Source: Salinibacterium sp.
Lineage (GTDB): Bacteria; Actinomycetota; Actinomycetes; Actinomycetales; Microbacteriaceae
Reading direction: 5' to 3'
Assembly: GCA_019638845.1 (NCBI GenBank)
Contig: JAHBSZ010000001.1
Span: 372,001-436,000 of the forward strand
Length of the DNA stretch: 64,000 nucleotides
Position 1 is the first letter of the stretch; each line of letters starts with the position of its first letter. Of the stretch, positions 34,178 through 44,016 are shown one piece after another. Below the pieces are notes generated by a model, which was not told the DNA's origin, searched no databases, and saw nothing but the letters and a program-made list of their open reading frames with translations. The position numbers and the translations under genes are program-made.

Positions 34178-35188
34178 ATGGCCAGATCCCATCTCACTCT
34201 AGCCGCGCTCGCTACGTCGGCAGTTCCGGGGCTCGATATCGCCGTCGCGACGCAATTCGGTGGGAACAGCGCCGGTGCGGGTCAGGGCAGCGACTTCGAC
34301 GCCGCACTCCTCACAGGCCGAGACGGTCGACATTGGATCGTGCGGGCTCCGCGCAACGCGCGTGCCGAAGCCGAACAATCGGCTGACCTCGTCGCGCTTC
34401 GCTCGCTGAGCGCGGGCGTGCGGACGAGGTTGCCGTTCGCCGTCTCCACCTTCGCAGGGCAGGCGCCACTCAAGGGCACTCGTGCGATCGTTTACGAGTT
34501 CGTCTACGGCAGCAAGGTGCCGCTGGCCGGCTACCACTACGGTGAGGGTTCGCTCGCGGCATCCGTCGGCACCGCCATCGCGGCGATCCATTCGCTGCCC
34601 ACGAGTTTCGTTGCCGATGCGGGACTCCCCGTCATGACCGCAAGCGAATGCCTGCGTTCGAGTGTGACCGTGCTCGACCGCTCGGCAGCTACGGGTCTCG
34701 TGCCTGCAGCCCTCCTGGGTCGCTGGGAGCGCGCCGCCGAGGACACCAAGGTGTGGCAGTTTCAGCCCACCGTCACAAATGGTTCACTCAGTGCCGACTC
34801 GATTTTGAGCGCAGACGGGGTAGTGACGGGCGTGCTCGGCTGGCAGAGCTTGCGGGTCTCCGACCCTGCGCGCGACCTGCAGTGGTTGCTCGCCAACTCA
34901 CCCGTCGCAGAGACCGCCTTCGACGCCTATGCGCGCGTTCGCGGCGCTGGCGATCGGTACGTGAAGCAGCGCGCGATGTTCTACGCCGAACTTGAGGTCG
35001 CCAAGTGGTTGCTGCACGGCACCGAAGAGCGCAGCACGGAGATCGTGGATGACGCGGTGGCAATGCTCACGGCGCTCGCGGACAGCGTGCACAACGACGT
35101 CATGAATCCGATTGGTGCCCAGACCATGCCCACGATGGCGGTCGACGAGGTCGAGGCCTTCCTCGCGCGGGGCCAACGCGCGGTCTAA
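34178..35188 (+). CDS. Aminoglycoside/macrolide phosphotransferase-fold protein with degenerate active site
   Basis: A 336-residue APH-fold protein. The N-lobe shows DGRHWIVRAPRN with the usual ATP-binding lysine position as arginine. The C-lobe has the frame VTNGSLSADS and VTGVLGWQSLRVSDPARDL. In active relatives these read HGDLxxxN and DW/DF, so the catalytic H, D and N, and the magnesium-binding D, are replaced by N, S, S and G. It should not phosphorylate substrates. It is divergent from nudC and sits in a conserved actinobacterial neighbourhood of repair helicases; a pseudokinase or scaffold role is possible. Start at 34178 is the first ATG with the domain intact. Confidence 0.83.
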   Translation: MARSHLTLAALATSAVPGLDIAVATQFGGNSAGAGQGSDFDAALLTGRDGRHWIVRAPRNARAEAEQSADLVALRSLSAGVRTRLPFAVSTFAGQAPLKGTRAIVYEFVYGSKVPLAGYHYGEGSLAASVGTAIAAIHSLPTSFVADAGLPVMTASECLRSSVTVLDRSAATGLVPAALLGRWERAAEDTKVWQFQPTVTNGSLSADSILSADGVVTGVLGWQSLRVSDPARDLQWLLANSPVAETAFDAYARVRGAGDRYVKQRAMFYAELEVAKWLLHGTEERSTEIVDDAVAMLTALADSVHNDVMNPIGAQTMPTMAVDEVEAFLARGQRAV

Positions 35189-35206
35189 CTCCCCGTACAG
35201 TCCCGG

Positions 35207-36529
35207 CTACGCCGAGCGGGGGACGATCGCTACCCACTTGCCACGACGGGCCGTCACGCGAACCCGGAGTCTGCCGCTGTGGGCAAGCAGGATCGCGATG
35301 ACGATTGCCGCGATCGCCGGCACCGTACCCGAGATAACCATGGCGGTCCTGGGACCGAGGTGTTCTGCCAACCAGCCCATGATCGGTCCGCCAATCGCTT
35401 GACCACCGACGACGATCATCACCCAAAACGACATGATCCGGCCACGGATGGTGAGGTTTGACGACAATTGCACCATCGTCTCGCTTCCCGTCATGTAGAG
35501 CAGACGGGAGAGACCGATCAGGGGAAGCAACACGAGGAAGAGGGCATAGAACGGCGCGAGCCCCGCGAGGATGAGCAGAAGCCCGTACAGCACGGCACCG
35601 AGCATGATGGTGCGCAGACGTAGGCTAGCGCGGCGAGTTGAGGCGAGGGCTCCGACGAGGGCACCGATGGCCGCCAGCGAGTTGTACAGCCCATACCCCT
35701 GCGCGCCCGTGTGATAGACGGTGTCGGCCATGCCAGCGAGAAGCGCTGGCATGGGCATCCCGAACGTCGCGACGAAACCGACCATCACCATCGTCCAGAA
35801 CAGGGTGGGTTTGGCGAGGATGTAGCGCCCGGCTTCTCGGATCTGGCCCTTCGAACTGGGTGCTCGGGGTGCGATCAGGAGTTCGTCGCGGCGCATCGCA
35901 AGGATCAACAGGATGCCCGTGACGATTGCCAACACGTTGAGCGCGATCGCCCAACCCGATCCGACGGCAACGATGAGCACACCGCTGATCGCCGGACCGA
36001 TGAGCGCGCCGAGGTGGAAGTTCGACGCGTTGACGCTGATCGCATTACGGATGTGGCGAGAGCCCACCAGCTCGCTGACGAACACCGAACGCGCCGGACC
36101 GTCGAAGGTCTGCATGACCCCCATCGCCAAAACGAGCGGATACACGAGCCACAGGTGGGCGTTGCCGGTGATGGCGATGATCGCAAGGGCAAGGCTCAGT
36201 ACTCCGATGGTGGACTGGCTCACGATCAGGATTCTTCGTTTCGGAAAACGGTCGGCGACAACCCCGGCGTAAGGGCCGAGAACGAGGGTGGGGAGGAATT
36301 GCAGCGCGATGGTCAGGCCGACGAGCGTGACACTTCCGGTGATTTCGAGCACGAGCCAGTCGACAGCGATTCGCTGCGCCCACCCCGCCGTGTTGGCGAA
36401 GAACTGGGCGATGACATAGAGCCGGTAGTTGTGCAGCCGGAGGGCGGCGAAGGTGTCGCGCCAAGCCGGTCGCTGCATCGCGATTGCAATCGGCACAGTA
36501 GCGGGGGCTTGTTCCGGTTCTCCTGCCAC
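35207..36529 (-). CDS. MFS exporter (EntS/MFS_3-like)
   Basis: A 440-residue major facilitator protein with about 12 hydrophobic segments. It shows FANTAGWAQRIAVDWLVLEITG in the first segment, the loop GVVADRFPKRRIL, and GLYNSLAAIGALVGA in the second half, all typical of the EntS/multidrug-like MFS_3 group. It exports a small compound such as a siderophore or drug; the substrate is unknown. It is divergent from a LysR regulator at 36613, which probably controls it. Confidence 0.9.
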   Translation of the reverse strand: MAGEPEQAPATVPIAIAMQRPAWRDTFAALRLHNYRLYVIAQFFANTAGWAQRIAVDWLVLEITGSVTLVGLTIALQFLPTLVLGPYAGVVADRFPKRRILIVSQSTIGVLSLALAIIAITGNAHLWLVYPLVLAMGVMQTFDGPARSVFVSELVGSRHIRNAISVNASNFHLGALIGPAISGVLIVAVGSGWAIALNVLAIVTGILLILAMRRDELLIAPRAPSSKGQIREAGRYILAKPTLFWTMVMVGFVATFGMPMPALLAGMADTVYHTGAQGYGLYNSLAAIGALVGALASTRRASLRLRTIMLGAVLYGLLLILAGLAPFYALFLVLLPLIGLSRLLYMTGSETMVQLSSNLTIRGRIMSFWVMIVVGGQAIGGPIMGWLAEHLGPRTAMVISGTVPAIAAIVIAILLAHSGRLRVRVTARRGKWVAIVPRSA

Positions 36530-36612
36530 TCGTCAACCGTACGTTGTTCGCTCCCATATCCTTACTGAATCCGAACTATAAAACTCATCACGTTTCGTAA
36601 TAGGGAGTAGAT

Positions 36613-37458
36613 GTGTACGATCCCGCGCTCCTGAGGACGTTCGTGGCCGTGGCCGAGACCCTCAGCTTTACGCAGGCCGCCGCCCGTCTCGGGCTCAGCC
36701 AGCCCACGATCAGCCAGCACATCCGCAAACTCGAAGTCGCCGCGGGCCGCAACCTCGTGCTACGAGATACCCGCGCGGTGTCGCTGAGTGACAACGGCGA
36801 GGCGATGCTCGGGTTCGCTCGCACGATCCTCGCTGCGCAAGACCAAGCCGCGAGCTACTTCACCGGCTCAGCGATGCGCGGTCGACTTCGGTTCGGGGCG
36901 GCCGACGACCTCGCCCTCACGCAACTGCCGGGCATCCTTCGTGATTTCCGACAGCTCTACCCCCAGATCAACCTCGAGCTCACGGTGAGTCAAAGCGGAC
37001 ATCTGCTGCGTCGGTTGCACTCCGGGCACCTCGATCTCGTGTTCATCAAACAGGACCCAGGGTGGGACGAAGGTCGGCTCGTGCGCCGCGACCGCATGGT
37101 GTGGGTAGGTCACCGTGGGCTCGAGATCGATCCCACACAGCCGGTGCCACTCATCGCCTACCCGGCCCCGGCGTTGAGCCGCACCTACGCGATCCGTTCA
37201 CTCGAGCAGGCTGGCCGTACCTGGCGCATTACCTGCAACGTACGGGAGGTCAACGGCGTGATCGCGGCAGCGCGCGCGGGTATCGGGGTCGCGGTGCTCG
37301 CCCAGTCACTCATCCCTACCGACCTCACGCCCGTATCTGCGGCGTTCGGCCTTCCCGAGCTTGGCGAGGTCGACTTCACCCTCGTCAGCAACCCGACAAC
37401 GGCGACCGAGCCCGTCGAAGCACTCACCGCAGCGATCCTGAGTAGGCCAGTGCAGTAG
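36613..37458 (+). CDS. LysR-family transcriptional regulator
   Basis: A 281-residue LysR protein. The N-terminal helix-turn-helix (LSFTQAAARLGLSQPTISQH, about residues 18-37) is followed by the effector-binding domain with LRFGAADDLALTQLPGIL. The GTG start has GGAG five bases upstream. The 83-base region shared with the divergent MFS exporter is AT-rich (CCGAACTATAAAACTCATCACG) and is the likely place of its binding sites. It probably activates that exporter in response to its substrate. Confidence 0.92.
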   Translation: MYDPALLRTFVAVAETLSFTQAAARLGLSQPTISQHIRKLEVAAGRNLVLRDTRAVSLSDNGEAMLGFARTILAAQDQAASYFTGSAMRGRLRFGAADDLALTQLPGILRDFRQLYPQINLELTVSQSGHLLRRLHSGHLDLVFIKQDPGWDEGRLVRRDRMVWVGHRGLEIDPTQPVPLIAYPAPALSRTYAIRSLEQAGRTWRITCNVREVNGVIAAARAGIGVAVLAQSLIPTDLTPVSAAFGLPELGEVDFTLVSNPTTATEPVEALTAAILSRPVQ

Positions 37459-37471
37459 TCGACGCCTGCCG

Positions 37472-40400
37472 TTAGCCGAAGGCCGCCTGCCACTTCGTGA
37501 GCAACTCCTGCTCGTCGTAGATGTGCTCCGGCCGGATCACCCGATCGTCGGACACGTAATAGAAGACCGCATCGACGAGGTCGGGGTCGATCCCCCGCCA
37601 CGTCGCGTACGCGAGCCGGTAGAGGGCGAGTTGCAGTTGCTTCTCTTCGAGGTCTTGCGCGCTCTTGGGCACCTTGCCGGTCTTCCAGTCCACGATCTCG
37701 AAGCGACCGTCAGCGCTGGCCCGTTCATCCGCATACACCGCGTCGATCTTGCAAATCACGATGCGGCCGCCGAACGGCAAGTGGATCTCGCGCTCGACGT
37801 CGATGGGACGCCGGGCTGCCCACGGGCTCGCTTCGAAGATTGCCCGCAACCGCGCGAACTCGTCTTCGCCCACCGCATCCTCTGCGTCAAGCTCACGGGG
37901 AAGCGAGTCGAGTTCTTCGGAATCGCCACCCAGGGCATACCGGTCTTCCACCCAGGAATGGAAGAGCGTGCCGAGCTGGGTCGCCCGATACGGGCGTTCG
38001 GGCATCGGTCGTCGCAGCGCCGCTGCCACGGATGCGGGATCGCTCACGTAGTCCTTGAAACGCGAGGCCGGCACGCGCACCGGCATTGTCACGCGCCCGT
38101 CGGCAGTCATCCGGCGCCTGCGCTCCTCGAGGAGCAGTTCCAGCTCACGCCGCCACGGCCCTTCCAGCCCCGGAGTTGCCGCCCGCACCGCCTCCGCCGC
38201 GGCCTCGACCGCGGGCCGACGATGACCGAGCGGATCGAACGGCCAGGTAATCGACTCGAGGTCGTCGCCCATCGGGTTCTCGTCGTTGTCGGGGACTGTC
38301 GTGAGCTCCGGCCTCAGTTCTAGCAGGAACGGGCTGGGTTGCCGCGATGTGGCCTGGGTCGCCCAGAACGAGCCGGTCAGGAGGAGCGAATGGCGTGCCC
38401 GAGTGACCGCAACGTAGGCGAGGCGGCGCTCCTCCTGGTCGAGGTGAAGGCGCACGCGATCCTTGAACTCAGTGAACTCGTCGTTCACCTCCTTGCGGGT
38501 GGTGCACTGCTGCCAGCCGAAGACGGGGAGCTCTGCGGCATCCCCCCGAAACTGCCACGGCAACTGGCCGAAGCTCAGCCAGCCCTGATAGCCGCCCTCG
38601 ACCGGCTTGCCGGGAAGCTCCTCGCCGACCAGGCGCGGAACCACGACGTGATCCCACTCGAGCCCTTTGGCACCGTGGATGGTGAGGATCTGAACGGTAC
38701 CGGGTTCGGGGTCTTCGGGTCGAGGCGAGAGGTCCTCACGCAGTTCGGCCTCGCGTAGCCAGGACAGGAATCCGCCGAGCGTGGCCACGTCGGTGAGGGC
38801 GAGATAGCCGTCGAGTGCGTCGTAGAACGCTTCGATCGTCGCTGTTCCGAGCGTGCGGTATACGTTCGCGGCAACCTCGATGTCCAGGTGCAGTTCCTGC
38901 AGAACGAAGGCGACGAAATCGGGCAGATCGAGCCCCGCTCGTGACCGCAACTTCGCGAACAGCCGAGCAGCATCCCGCAGCCGTTCGAGACCGACCTCGC
39001 TGAACGCCTCGAGGGCGGTGTGATCGGGTTTGGCGCTGCCGATGAAGTCGAGCGCATCAACGATGGACCCGCCCTCTCCCTCGGCCACTGACGTGCGCAA
39101 CTTCGCGGTGAGTCCCTCGTCGTACCGGCGCTGGGCATAGTCGCGGTCACGCAGCCACGAGGCGAGCCGATTGAGGGCATGGATGTCTTGGACGCCGAGT
39201 CGCCAGCGGGACCCTGCCAACAGCCGGATCAGTTCCAACCCTGCGGACGGATCGTGCACGACGGTCAGGGCCGCGACAAGGTCGGCGATCTCGGGCTCGG
39301 CGAGCAGACCGCCGAGGCCGAGCACGTGGAACGGTATCTCCCGCTCGCGCAGCGCTTCGAGGAAGAAGCCCTGCATTTTTCGAGTGCGAAACAGCATCGC
39401 GGCGGATGACCGCGGGCTCACCGTCAAACGCATCGCGAGCCAATCAGCCGCCGCACGCGCCTCATCGAGAACTGACTGCTCGAACCGCACGTCGATCGGT
39501 GCGGTTGAGGCGAACGGTGCCGGTTCGAGTCGATCGACCGAGGCCGAGAGCGGGGCCACCAGGGTATTCGCGGCCTCGAGGATCGCCGTTCCGTTGCGCC
39601 AACTCGTCGAGAGGGCATAGCGGGCGCTCGCCCCGAAGGCGGTGGGGAAGTCGTCGAGGTTCGAGGCGCTCGCGCCGCGCCACCCGTAGATCGATTGGTT
39701 CGGGTCACCCACCGCCATGACCGGATGCCCGGCAAACAGCGCGGCGAGCAACCGAGTCTGGGTGACCGAGGTGTCCTGGTACTCGTCGAGCAGCACCACA
39801 CGGAACCTCGTCCGCTCCTGCTCGGCGACCTCCGGACGCTTGCCGACGACGGCGAGCGCGAGCGCGACCTGATCGGAGTACTCAACGAGTCCGCGCGCGA
39901 ACTTTGCCGCCTCGTACTCCGCCGCCACGTCGAGCAAGGTATCGAGCGCACCGACGTTCTCGACCAGCGTGTCGACTGTCGGGTATGCCCCGCGCCCACC
40001 CGGTTCGAGGTCGGATATGGACGCGAATCGCGCCACGAACTCCCGCACGGCACCCGGGTCCACGACATTCTCGGCAAGCGAGCGAGAGAGGCCGAGCACC
40101 GCCTTGGTGACGGGATCGAGATTCTTGGCAAGGGAGGCGAGCCGGGCATCCCGACTGCGGATCACCGTGGTGCGGGCCAACTGCCACGACGCGGCTTCGC
40201 CCAACACGGCGCCGTCGCTTTCTCGACCCAAAACCACAGCGTTATCTCGGTAAATGCTGTTCGCGTACGAGTTGTAGGTCTGCACCGTCGGGGACTCGAA
40301 CGGGTCGTATGCCTCGCCGAGCATTCCCGCTGCAGCAAGTTCTGCGATGCGCTCCCGGATGCGCATTGCAAGCTCGCCCGCGGCCTTGCGAGTGAAGGTG

Positions 40401-40612
40401 AGTCCGAGAATTTCGCTCGGGTTTACCCGCTGGTTCGCGAGCAGCCACAGCACGCGATTGGCCATGGTCTCGGTCTTTCCGCTGCCAGCACCCGCGACGA
40501 CGAGCGACGGGGCGAGCGGCGCCTCGATCACGGCGCGCTGCTGCTCGGTAGGCCGAGGTCGGCCCAGCGCATCGGCGATCTCGAAGGCGCTCGTCGTTGG
40601 CGCGTCAGTCAC
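37472..40612 (-). CDS. adnB: Helicase-nuclease subunit AdnB (UvrD-like motor with C-terminal RecB-type nuclease)
   Basis: A 1046-residue protein. The SF1 helicase motifs are present (VVAGAGSGKTETM, LLDEYQDTSVTQ, GDPNQSIYGWRGA, TIHGAKGLEWDHV, VAVTRARHSL). The last 250 residues carry a RecB-type nuclease core with FEIVDWKTGKV and a Q-L-x-LYR motif. AdnB and AdnA form the heterodimeric DNA-end-processing machine of mycobacteria and other actinobacteria, the counterpart of RecBCD/AddAB in double-strand break repair. Its start overlaps the end of adnA by 8 bases. Confidence 0.93.
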   Translation of the reverse strand: MTDAPTTSAFEIADALGRPRPTEQQRAVIEAPLAPSLVVAGAGSGKTETMANRVLWLLANQRVNPSEILGLTFTRKAAGELAMRIRERIAELAAAGMLGEAYDPFESPTVQTYNSYANSIYRDNAVVLGRESDGAVLGEAASWQLARTTVIRSRDARLASLAKNLDPVTKAVLGLSRSLAENVVDPGAVREFVARFASISDLEPGGRGAYPTVDTLVENVGALDTLLDVAAEYEAAKFARGLVEYSDQVALALAVVGKRPEVAEQERTRFRVVLLDEYQDTSVTQTRLLAALFAGHPVMAVGDPNQSIYGWRGASASNLDDFPTAFGASARYALSTSWRNGTAILEAANTLVAPLSASVDRLEPAPFASTAPIDVRFEQSVLDEARAAADWLAMRLTVSPRSSAAMLFRTRKMQGFFLEALREREIPFHVLGLGGLLAEPEIADLVAALTVVHDPSAGLELIRLLAGSRWRLGVQDIHALNRLASWLRDRDYAQRRYDEGLTAKLRTSVAEGEGGSIVDALDFIGSAKPDHTALEAFSEVGLERLRDAARLFAKLRSRAGLDLPDFVAFVLQELHLDIEVAANVYRTLGTATIEAFYDALDGYLALTDVATLGGFLSWLREAELREDLSPRPEDPEPGTVQILTIHGAKGLEWDHVVVPRLVGEELPGKPVEGGYQGWLSFGQLPWQFRGDAAELPVFGWQQCTTRKEVNDEFTEFKDRVRLHLDQEERRLAYVAVTRARHSLLLTGSFWATQATSRQPSPFLLELRPELTTVPDNDENPMGDDLESITWPFDPLGHRRPAVEAAAEAVRAATPGLEGPWRRELELLLEERRRRMTADGRVTMPVRVPASRFKDYVSDPASVAAALRRPMPERPYRATQLGTLFHSWVEDRYALGGDSEELDSLPRELDAEDAVGEDEFARLRAIFEASPWAARRPIDVEREIHLPFGGRIVICKIDAVYADERASADGRFEIVDWKTGKVPKSAQDLEEKQLQLALYRLAYATWRGIDPDLVDAVFYYVSDDRVIRPEHIYDEQELLTKWQAAFG

Positions 40613-43600
40613 TACTGACCGCCTTCACGCGGTGAGCGCGCAGGCGCGACGGGTCGCCGACGCCGAACATCGGTAGCTCCGCGCGACCCTCGAACTCTGC
40701 TGCGGCAATCAGTACGGATGCCTCGCGCACCCGCTCCCGAAACTCCTCACGTTGCTCCTCGTCTAGCTGACCCTGCACGCCCTCGCGGTACTTCTTGCCG
40801 CGCACTCCCTCTTTCACAAACAGGAGCTTGGCCCCACCGCCGTGATGCTCCCCGTGTTCCGCGAGAGCCTCGTCGAGAATCCCCGAGGCGTAGGCAAGCT
40901 GGTACGCCGCGAGTTGAGGGTGTTCATCGATGCGCTGCTGGCTCGTGATGGGTGTACCCGTCTTGAGGTCGACGATCACCACGGACCCATCTGCAGACCG
41001 TTCAACGCGGTCGATCGAGCCGCTGACATTGGCACGGTCGATCTCGAGTGTGAACCGACTCTCCGCGCCAACGAGCTGTTTGCCGTCACGCTCGAACTCA
41101 CCGAGGTATTCGGAGAGCGCATCCGTGAACCTGCGCGCAATGGTCTTCTGTCGCTCGGCGAGCCACGGAGCTTCGAACAGCAACTCGCTCCATCGAGACT
41201 CGACGGCCGCCCAGAGCGTCTCGGGCTCGGCGTCGGGCGCGGTCTCCATCGCCCAGTGCACGATCGTACCTACGGCCGCAATCACCCCGGACTCCGAGCC
41301 CGCCATCCGTTCCAGAAACCAGTCGAGCGGACTGTCGACGAGTTTTTCGAGACCGGATGGCGACACCGGAACCTGCTCCCCCTCGTACAGCGGTCCGGTG
41401 GTCGACGGAGCAAGCAGGCCGTGCCAATCTTTCGGATCCGCACCCGGGATGCCTTCCGCCGCGAGTGCCGCGAGGTTGGCAGCGGTGTACGGGGTTACCC
41501 GCGACCGAAGTCGTCCGACGAGCGCCCGAAGCGAGAGCGGAGTGGCCGCCGGCGACGAGTCGAGGAGCGGCGCGTCGGGCACAAGTCCCATGAAGACACT
41601 CGCTGCCTCGTCATCGTTGGCGACCGCCGCAACGATTAAGCGACGCCGAGCGCGTGAGATCGCGAGCGCGAACATCCGCAATTCATCACCGAGCACCTGG
41701 CGCCGCTCGTCGACGGCAACCGAGTCCACCCCAGTGATCACGCGCACGAGTTCGTGAGGCGCAAGCAGCGACCCACGCAGCCGCAGGTTTGGCCAGACCC
41801 CGTCCTGAAGCGCAGCGACCACGACGGTGTCGAACTCGAGCCCGACGATGCCCGGCGCCGTAGTCACGAGCACCGTCTCGTCGTTGGGCTGCGGCGAAAG
41901 ACTGTCTTCCGGAACGTCAGCGTCGAGCACGCTCGCGAGAAACACCTCGGGGGATGCATCCGGCTGGCGTTCCGCGTAACGCTTAGCTGCCGTGAACAGG
42001 GCGACGATGCCGTCGAGGTTGCGATTTGCCTCTGCGGCCGTGATGCCGGCACCGAGGGCCTGATCACGCCAGGTACGCGCGAGCCCGCTACGCTCCCAGC
42101 CCAGCCAGAGCAACTCTTCGATCGAGCCATCGCTCGCCTGCAGCAACGCGAGGGTCTCCGCGAGCCGTTCAGCCGCCCGTCCGACCCGATGATCGATGGT
42201 CGCGAACCGACCGGGCGCTGCGAGCGCTTCGACGAGCAGGTCGTCGGCGGCCCGGTTCCCGCCACCAGCGACCTCCTCTGCGCGCAGCGCGAGTCGCAAA
42301 CGCCGCAGCGCGAGTCTGTCGAGGCCACCGAACGGGCCGACGAGCAGCTCTGTCGCAGTGGTCGCGTCCAGCGGGGTGCGACCGATCCCCACATCCACAA
42401 GAGTGAGCAGACTGCGCGCGGCGCCGTCATCTCGCAAGGCGGTGCCACCGATCGACGTGCGGGTGGGAACCTCGGCGAGCGCAAGAGAGCGAGCGATCAC
42501 GGGAAGCTGAGCGCCGCTGCGCACGATGACCGCCATGTCGCTCCACGGGATGCCGTTCTCAAGGTGCTCCTGCCTCAGCACGCGCGCGATGGTCGCCCAC
42601 TCGCGGGCGGGACTTGTCGCCTCGATGCGAGCGATGGGAATGTCGGCATCCGTTCCCCCTGCTCTCGCCGCGCGTTGTGTGCCGGCGGCCGCCGCCCCGA
42701 TCCGACCGGTCACGGCGGCGGTCAGCTCCCGGAGCGCGGGGCCCTGACGGTGACTCGTGGTGAGGGTCAGCGTCTCGAGATCGGTGCGGCCGAGAACGGT
42801 GGCGAGCCTGCCCAGTGCGTCGGGCTCGCCACCCCGAAAGGCGTTGGCTGCGACATCCGGATCACCAAAGGCGATGATGGCAATTCCGCGGGATGCCAGA
42901 GCGCGCAGCACGGAGAGGGTCGACTCGGTGGCCTCCTGCAGGTCATCAACGACCACGAGACGGAGCGCGGCGATGCGATCCCCAGGCTCACCGGATTGGA
43001 TAGCGGCGACCGCGACCCGAGCCAACTCCGACGCATCGAACTGAGTCTCACGAAAATTGGTCACGACCGCGATGTACTCATCGATGAAGTCGGCGGCGGC
43101 CACCCACTCCGGATGATCGAGTGCGCGGCCCAACTCACGCAGCCGCGCGGGCGGCACGTCGTACTCGGTTGCCCGCATCATCAGTTCGCGCAATTCATTG
43201 CGGAACCTGCGAAGCGCTCGCACCTCGGGCCCGAGCGTCTCTGGCCACTGGGGCCCCGTGCCCTCCTCGACGTGCCCTTCGAGCAGTTGGGCGATGTCGG
43301 CGTCTTGTTCGCCACCCGTCACCAAGCGAGGCCCGGATGTCCCCGCCCGCCGCGCCGCGTCGCGCACCACCTCGAACGCGAGGGAGTTCACGGTGCGGGC
43401 CAGCGGCCCCGTCGTCGGCACTCCCAGCCGCAGCGCGATGGCGTCTCGGAGCCTCGTCGCGGTCAGGCGCGATGTCGTCAGGGCGAGCACCTCATCGGGT
43501 CGCCAGCCCCGGGTCAGCACACGATCGCCAACGACCTCGATCAGGGTGGTCGTCTTGCCGGTTCCCGGAGCGCCCAGCACCGCGGCAGACGTGTCGTCCG

Positions 43601-43694
43601 GCAGGTCGCGCACTGCTTGCTGGGAAGGGTCCAGCACCCGGGATGACTCCGACTCGGCACGAGCCGCCGAGCGCGCGAATCCAGTGATAGCCAC
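40605..43694 (-). CDS. adnA: Helicase-nuclease subunit AdnA
   Basis: A 1029-residue partner of AdnB. Motif I is VLGAPGTGKTTTLI; LVVVDDLQEAT corresponds to motif II with altered residues, and AVDERRQVLGDEL and LAISRARRRL match the late motifs. The C-terminal nuclease motif VVIVDLKTGTP is intact. As in known AdnA proteins the motor is more divergent than that of AdnB. A GTG at 43694 is the chosen start; a longer frame would abut the divergent DUF3107 gene and leave no promoter. The two genes are translationally coupled. Confidence 0.9.
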   Translation of the reverse strand: MAITGFARSAARAESESSRVLDPSQQAVRDLPDDTSAAVLGAPGTGKTTTLIEVVGDRVLTRGWRPDEVLALTTSRLTATRLRDAIALRLGVPTTGPLARTVNSLAFEVVRDAARRAGTSGPRLVTGGEQDADIAQLLEGHVEEGTGPQWPETLGPEVRALRRFRNELRELMMRATEYDVPPARLRELGRALDHPEWVAAADFIDEYIAVVTNFRETQFDASELARVAVAAIQSGEPGDRIAALRLVVVDDLQEATESTLSVLRALASRGIAIIAFGDPDVAANAFRGGEPDALGRLATVLGRTDLETLTLTTSHRQGPALRELTAAVTGRIGAAAAGTQRAARAGGTDADIPIARIEATSPAREWATIARVLRQEHLENGIPWSDMAVIVRSGAQLPVIARSLALAEVPTRTSIGGTALRDDGAARSLLTLVDVGIGRTPLDATTATELLVGPFGGLDRLALRRLRLALRAEEVAGGGNRAADDLLVEALAAPGRFATIDHRVGRAAERLAETLALLQASDGSIEELLWLGWERSGLARTWRDQALGAGITAAEANRNLDGIVALFTAAKRYAERQPDASPEVFLASVLDADVPEDSLSPQPNDETVLVTTAPGIVGLEFDTVVVAALQDGVWPNLRLRGSLLAPHELVRVITGVDSVAVDERRQVLGDELRMFALAISRARRRLIVAAVANDDEAASVFMGLVPDAPLLDSSPAATPLSLRALVGRLRSRVTPYTAANLAALAAEGIPGADPKDWHGLLAPSTTGPLYEGEQVPVSPSGLEKLVDSPLDWFLERMAGSESGVIAAVGTIVHWAMETAPDAEPETLWAAVESRWSELLFEAPWLAERQKTIARRFTDALSEYLGEFERDGKQLVGAESRFTLEIDRANVSGSIDRVERSADGSVVIVDLKTGTPITSQQRIDEHPQLAAYQLAYASGILDEALAEHGEHHGGGAKLLFVKEGVRGKKYREGVQGQLDEEQREEFRERVREASVLIAAAEFEGRAELPMFGVGDPSRLRAHRVKAVSSD

Positions 43695-43781
43695 ATCACC
43701 ACGGTAGTGCGCCGGGCTGACACGGGCTGCGCTCAGAGAGAACGGCGAGAGCGGGCATCCGGGATGTCGTAATCTGGGCAC

Positions 43782-44006
43782 GTGGACATACGCATCGGCA
43801 TCACCAACAGCCCCCGTGAGATCAGCTTCGAGTCATCGCAGAAGTCGGCCGAGGTCGAGAAGACCGTATCCGACGCTCTCACCGCAGATGCGAAGTTCGT
43901 GAAGCTTGTCGACGCCAAGGGCAACGTCTATCTCGTTCCCACGGCCTCGTTCGCCTACCTCGAGATCGGTTCGGAAGAGTCGCGTCGCGTGGGCTTCGTA
44001 GCGTAA
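43782..44006 (+). CDS. DUF3107-family protein
   Basis: A 74-residue acidic protein starting with GTG. MDIRIGI, ISFESSQ, DALTADAK and the VPTASFAYLEIG end match the short actinobacterial DUF3107 family. The function is unknown. It is divergent from adnA and is followed 10 bases later by a small membrane protein. Confidence 0.88.
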   Translation: MDIRIGITNSPREISFESSQKSAEVEKTVSDALTADAKFVKLVDAKGNVYLVPTASFAYLEIGSEESRRVGFVA

Positions 44007-44016
44007 AGGACAGGCC

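Noticed and set aside
41754..43646. A 630-codon plus-strand open frame opposite adnA
   Set aside because: Same reason: antisense to a helicase-nuclease gene with intact motifs, no independent support.
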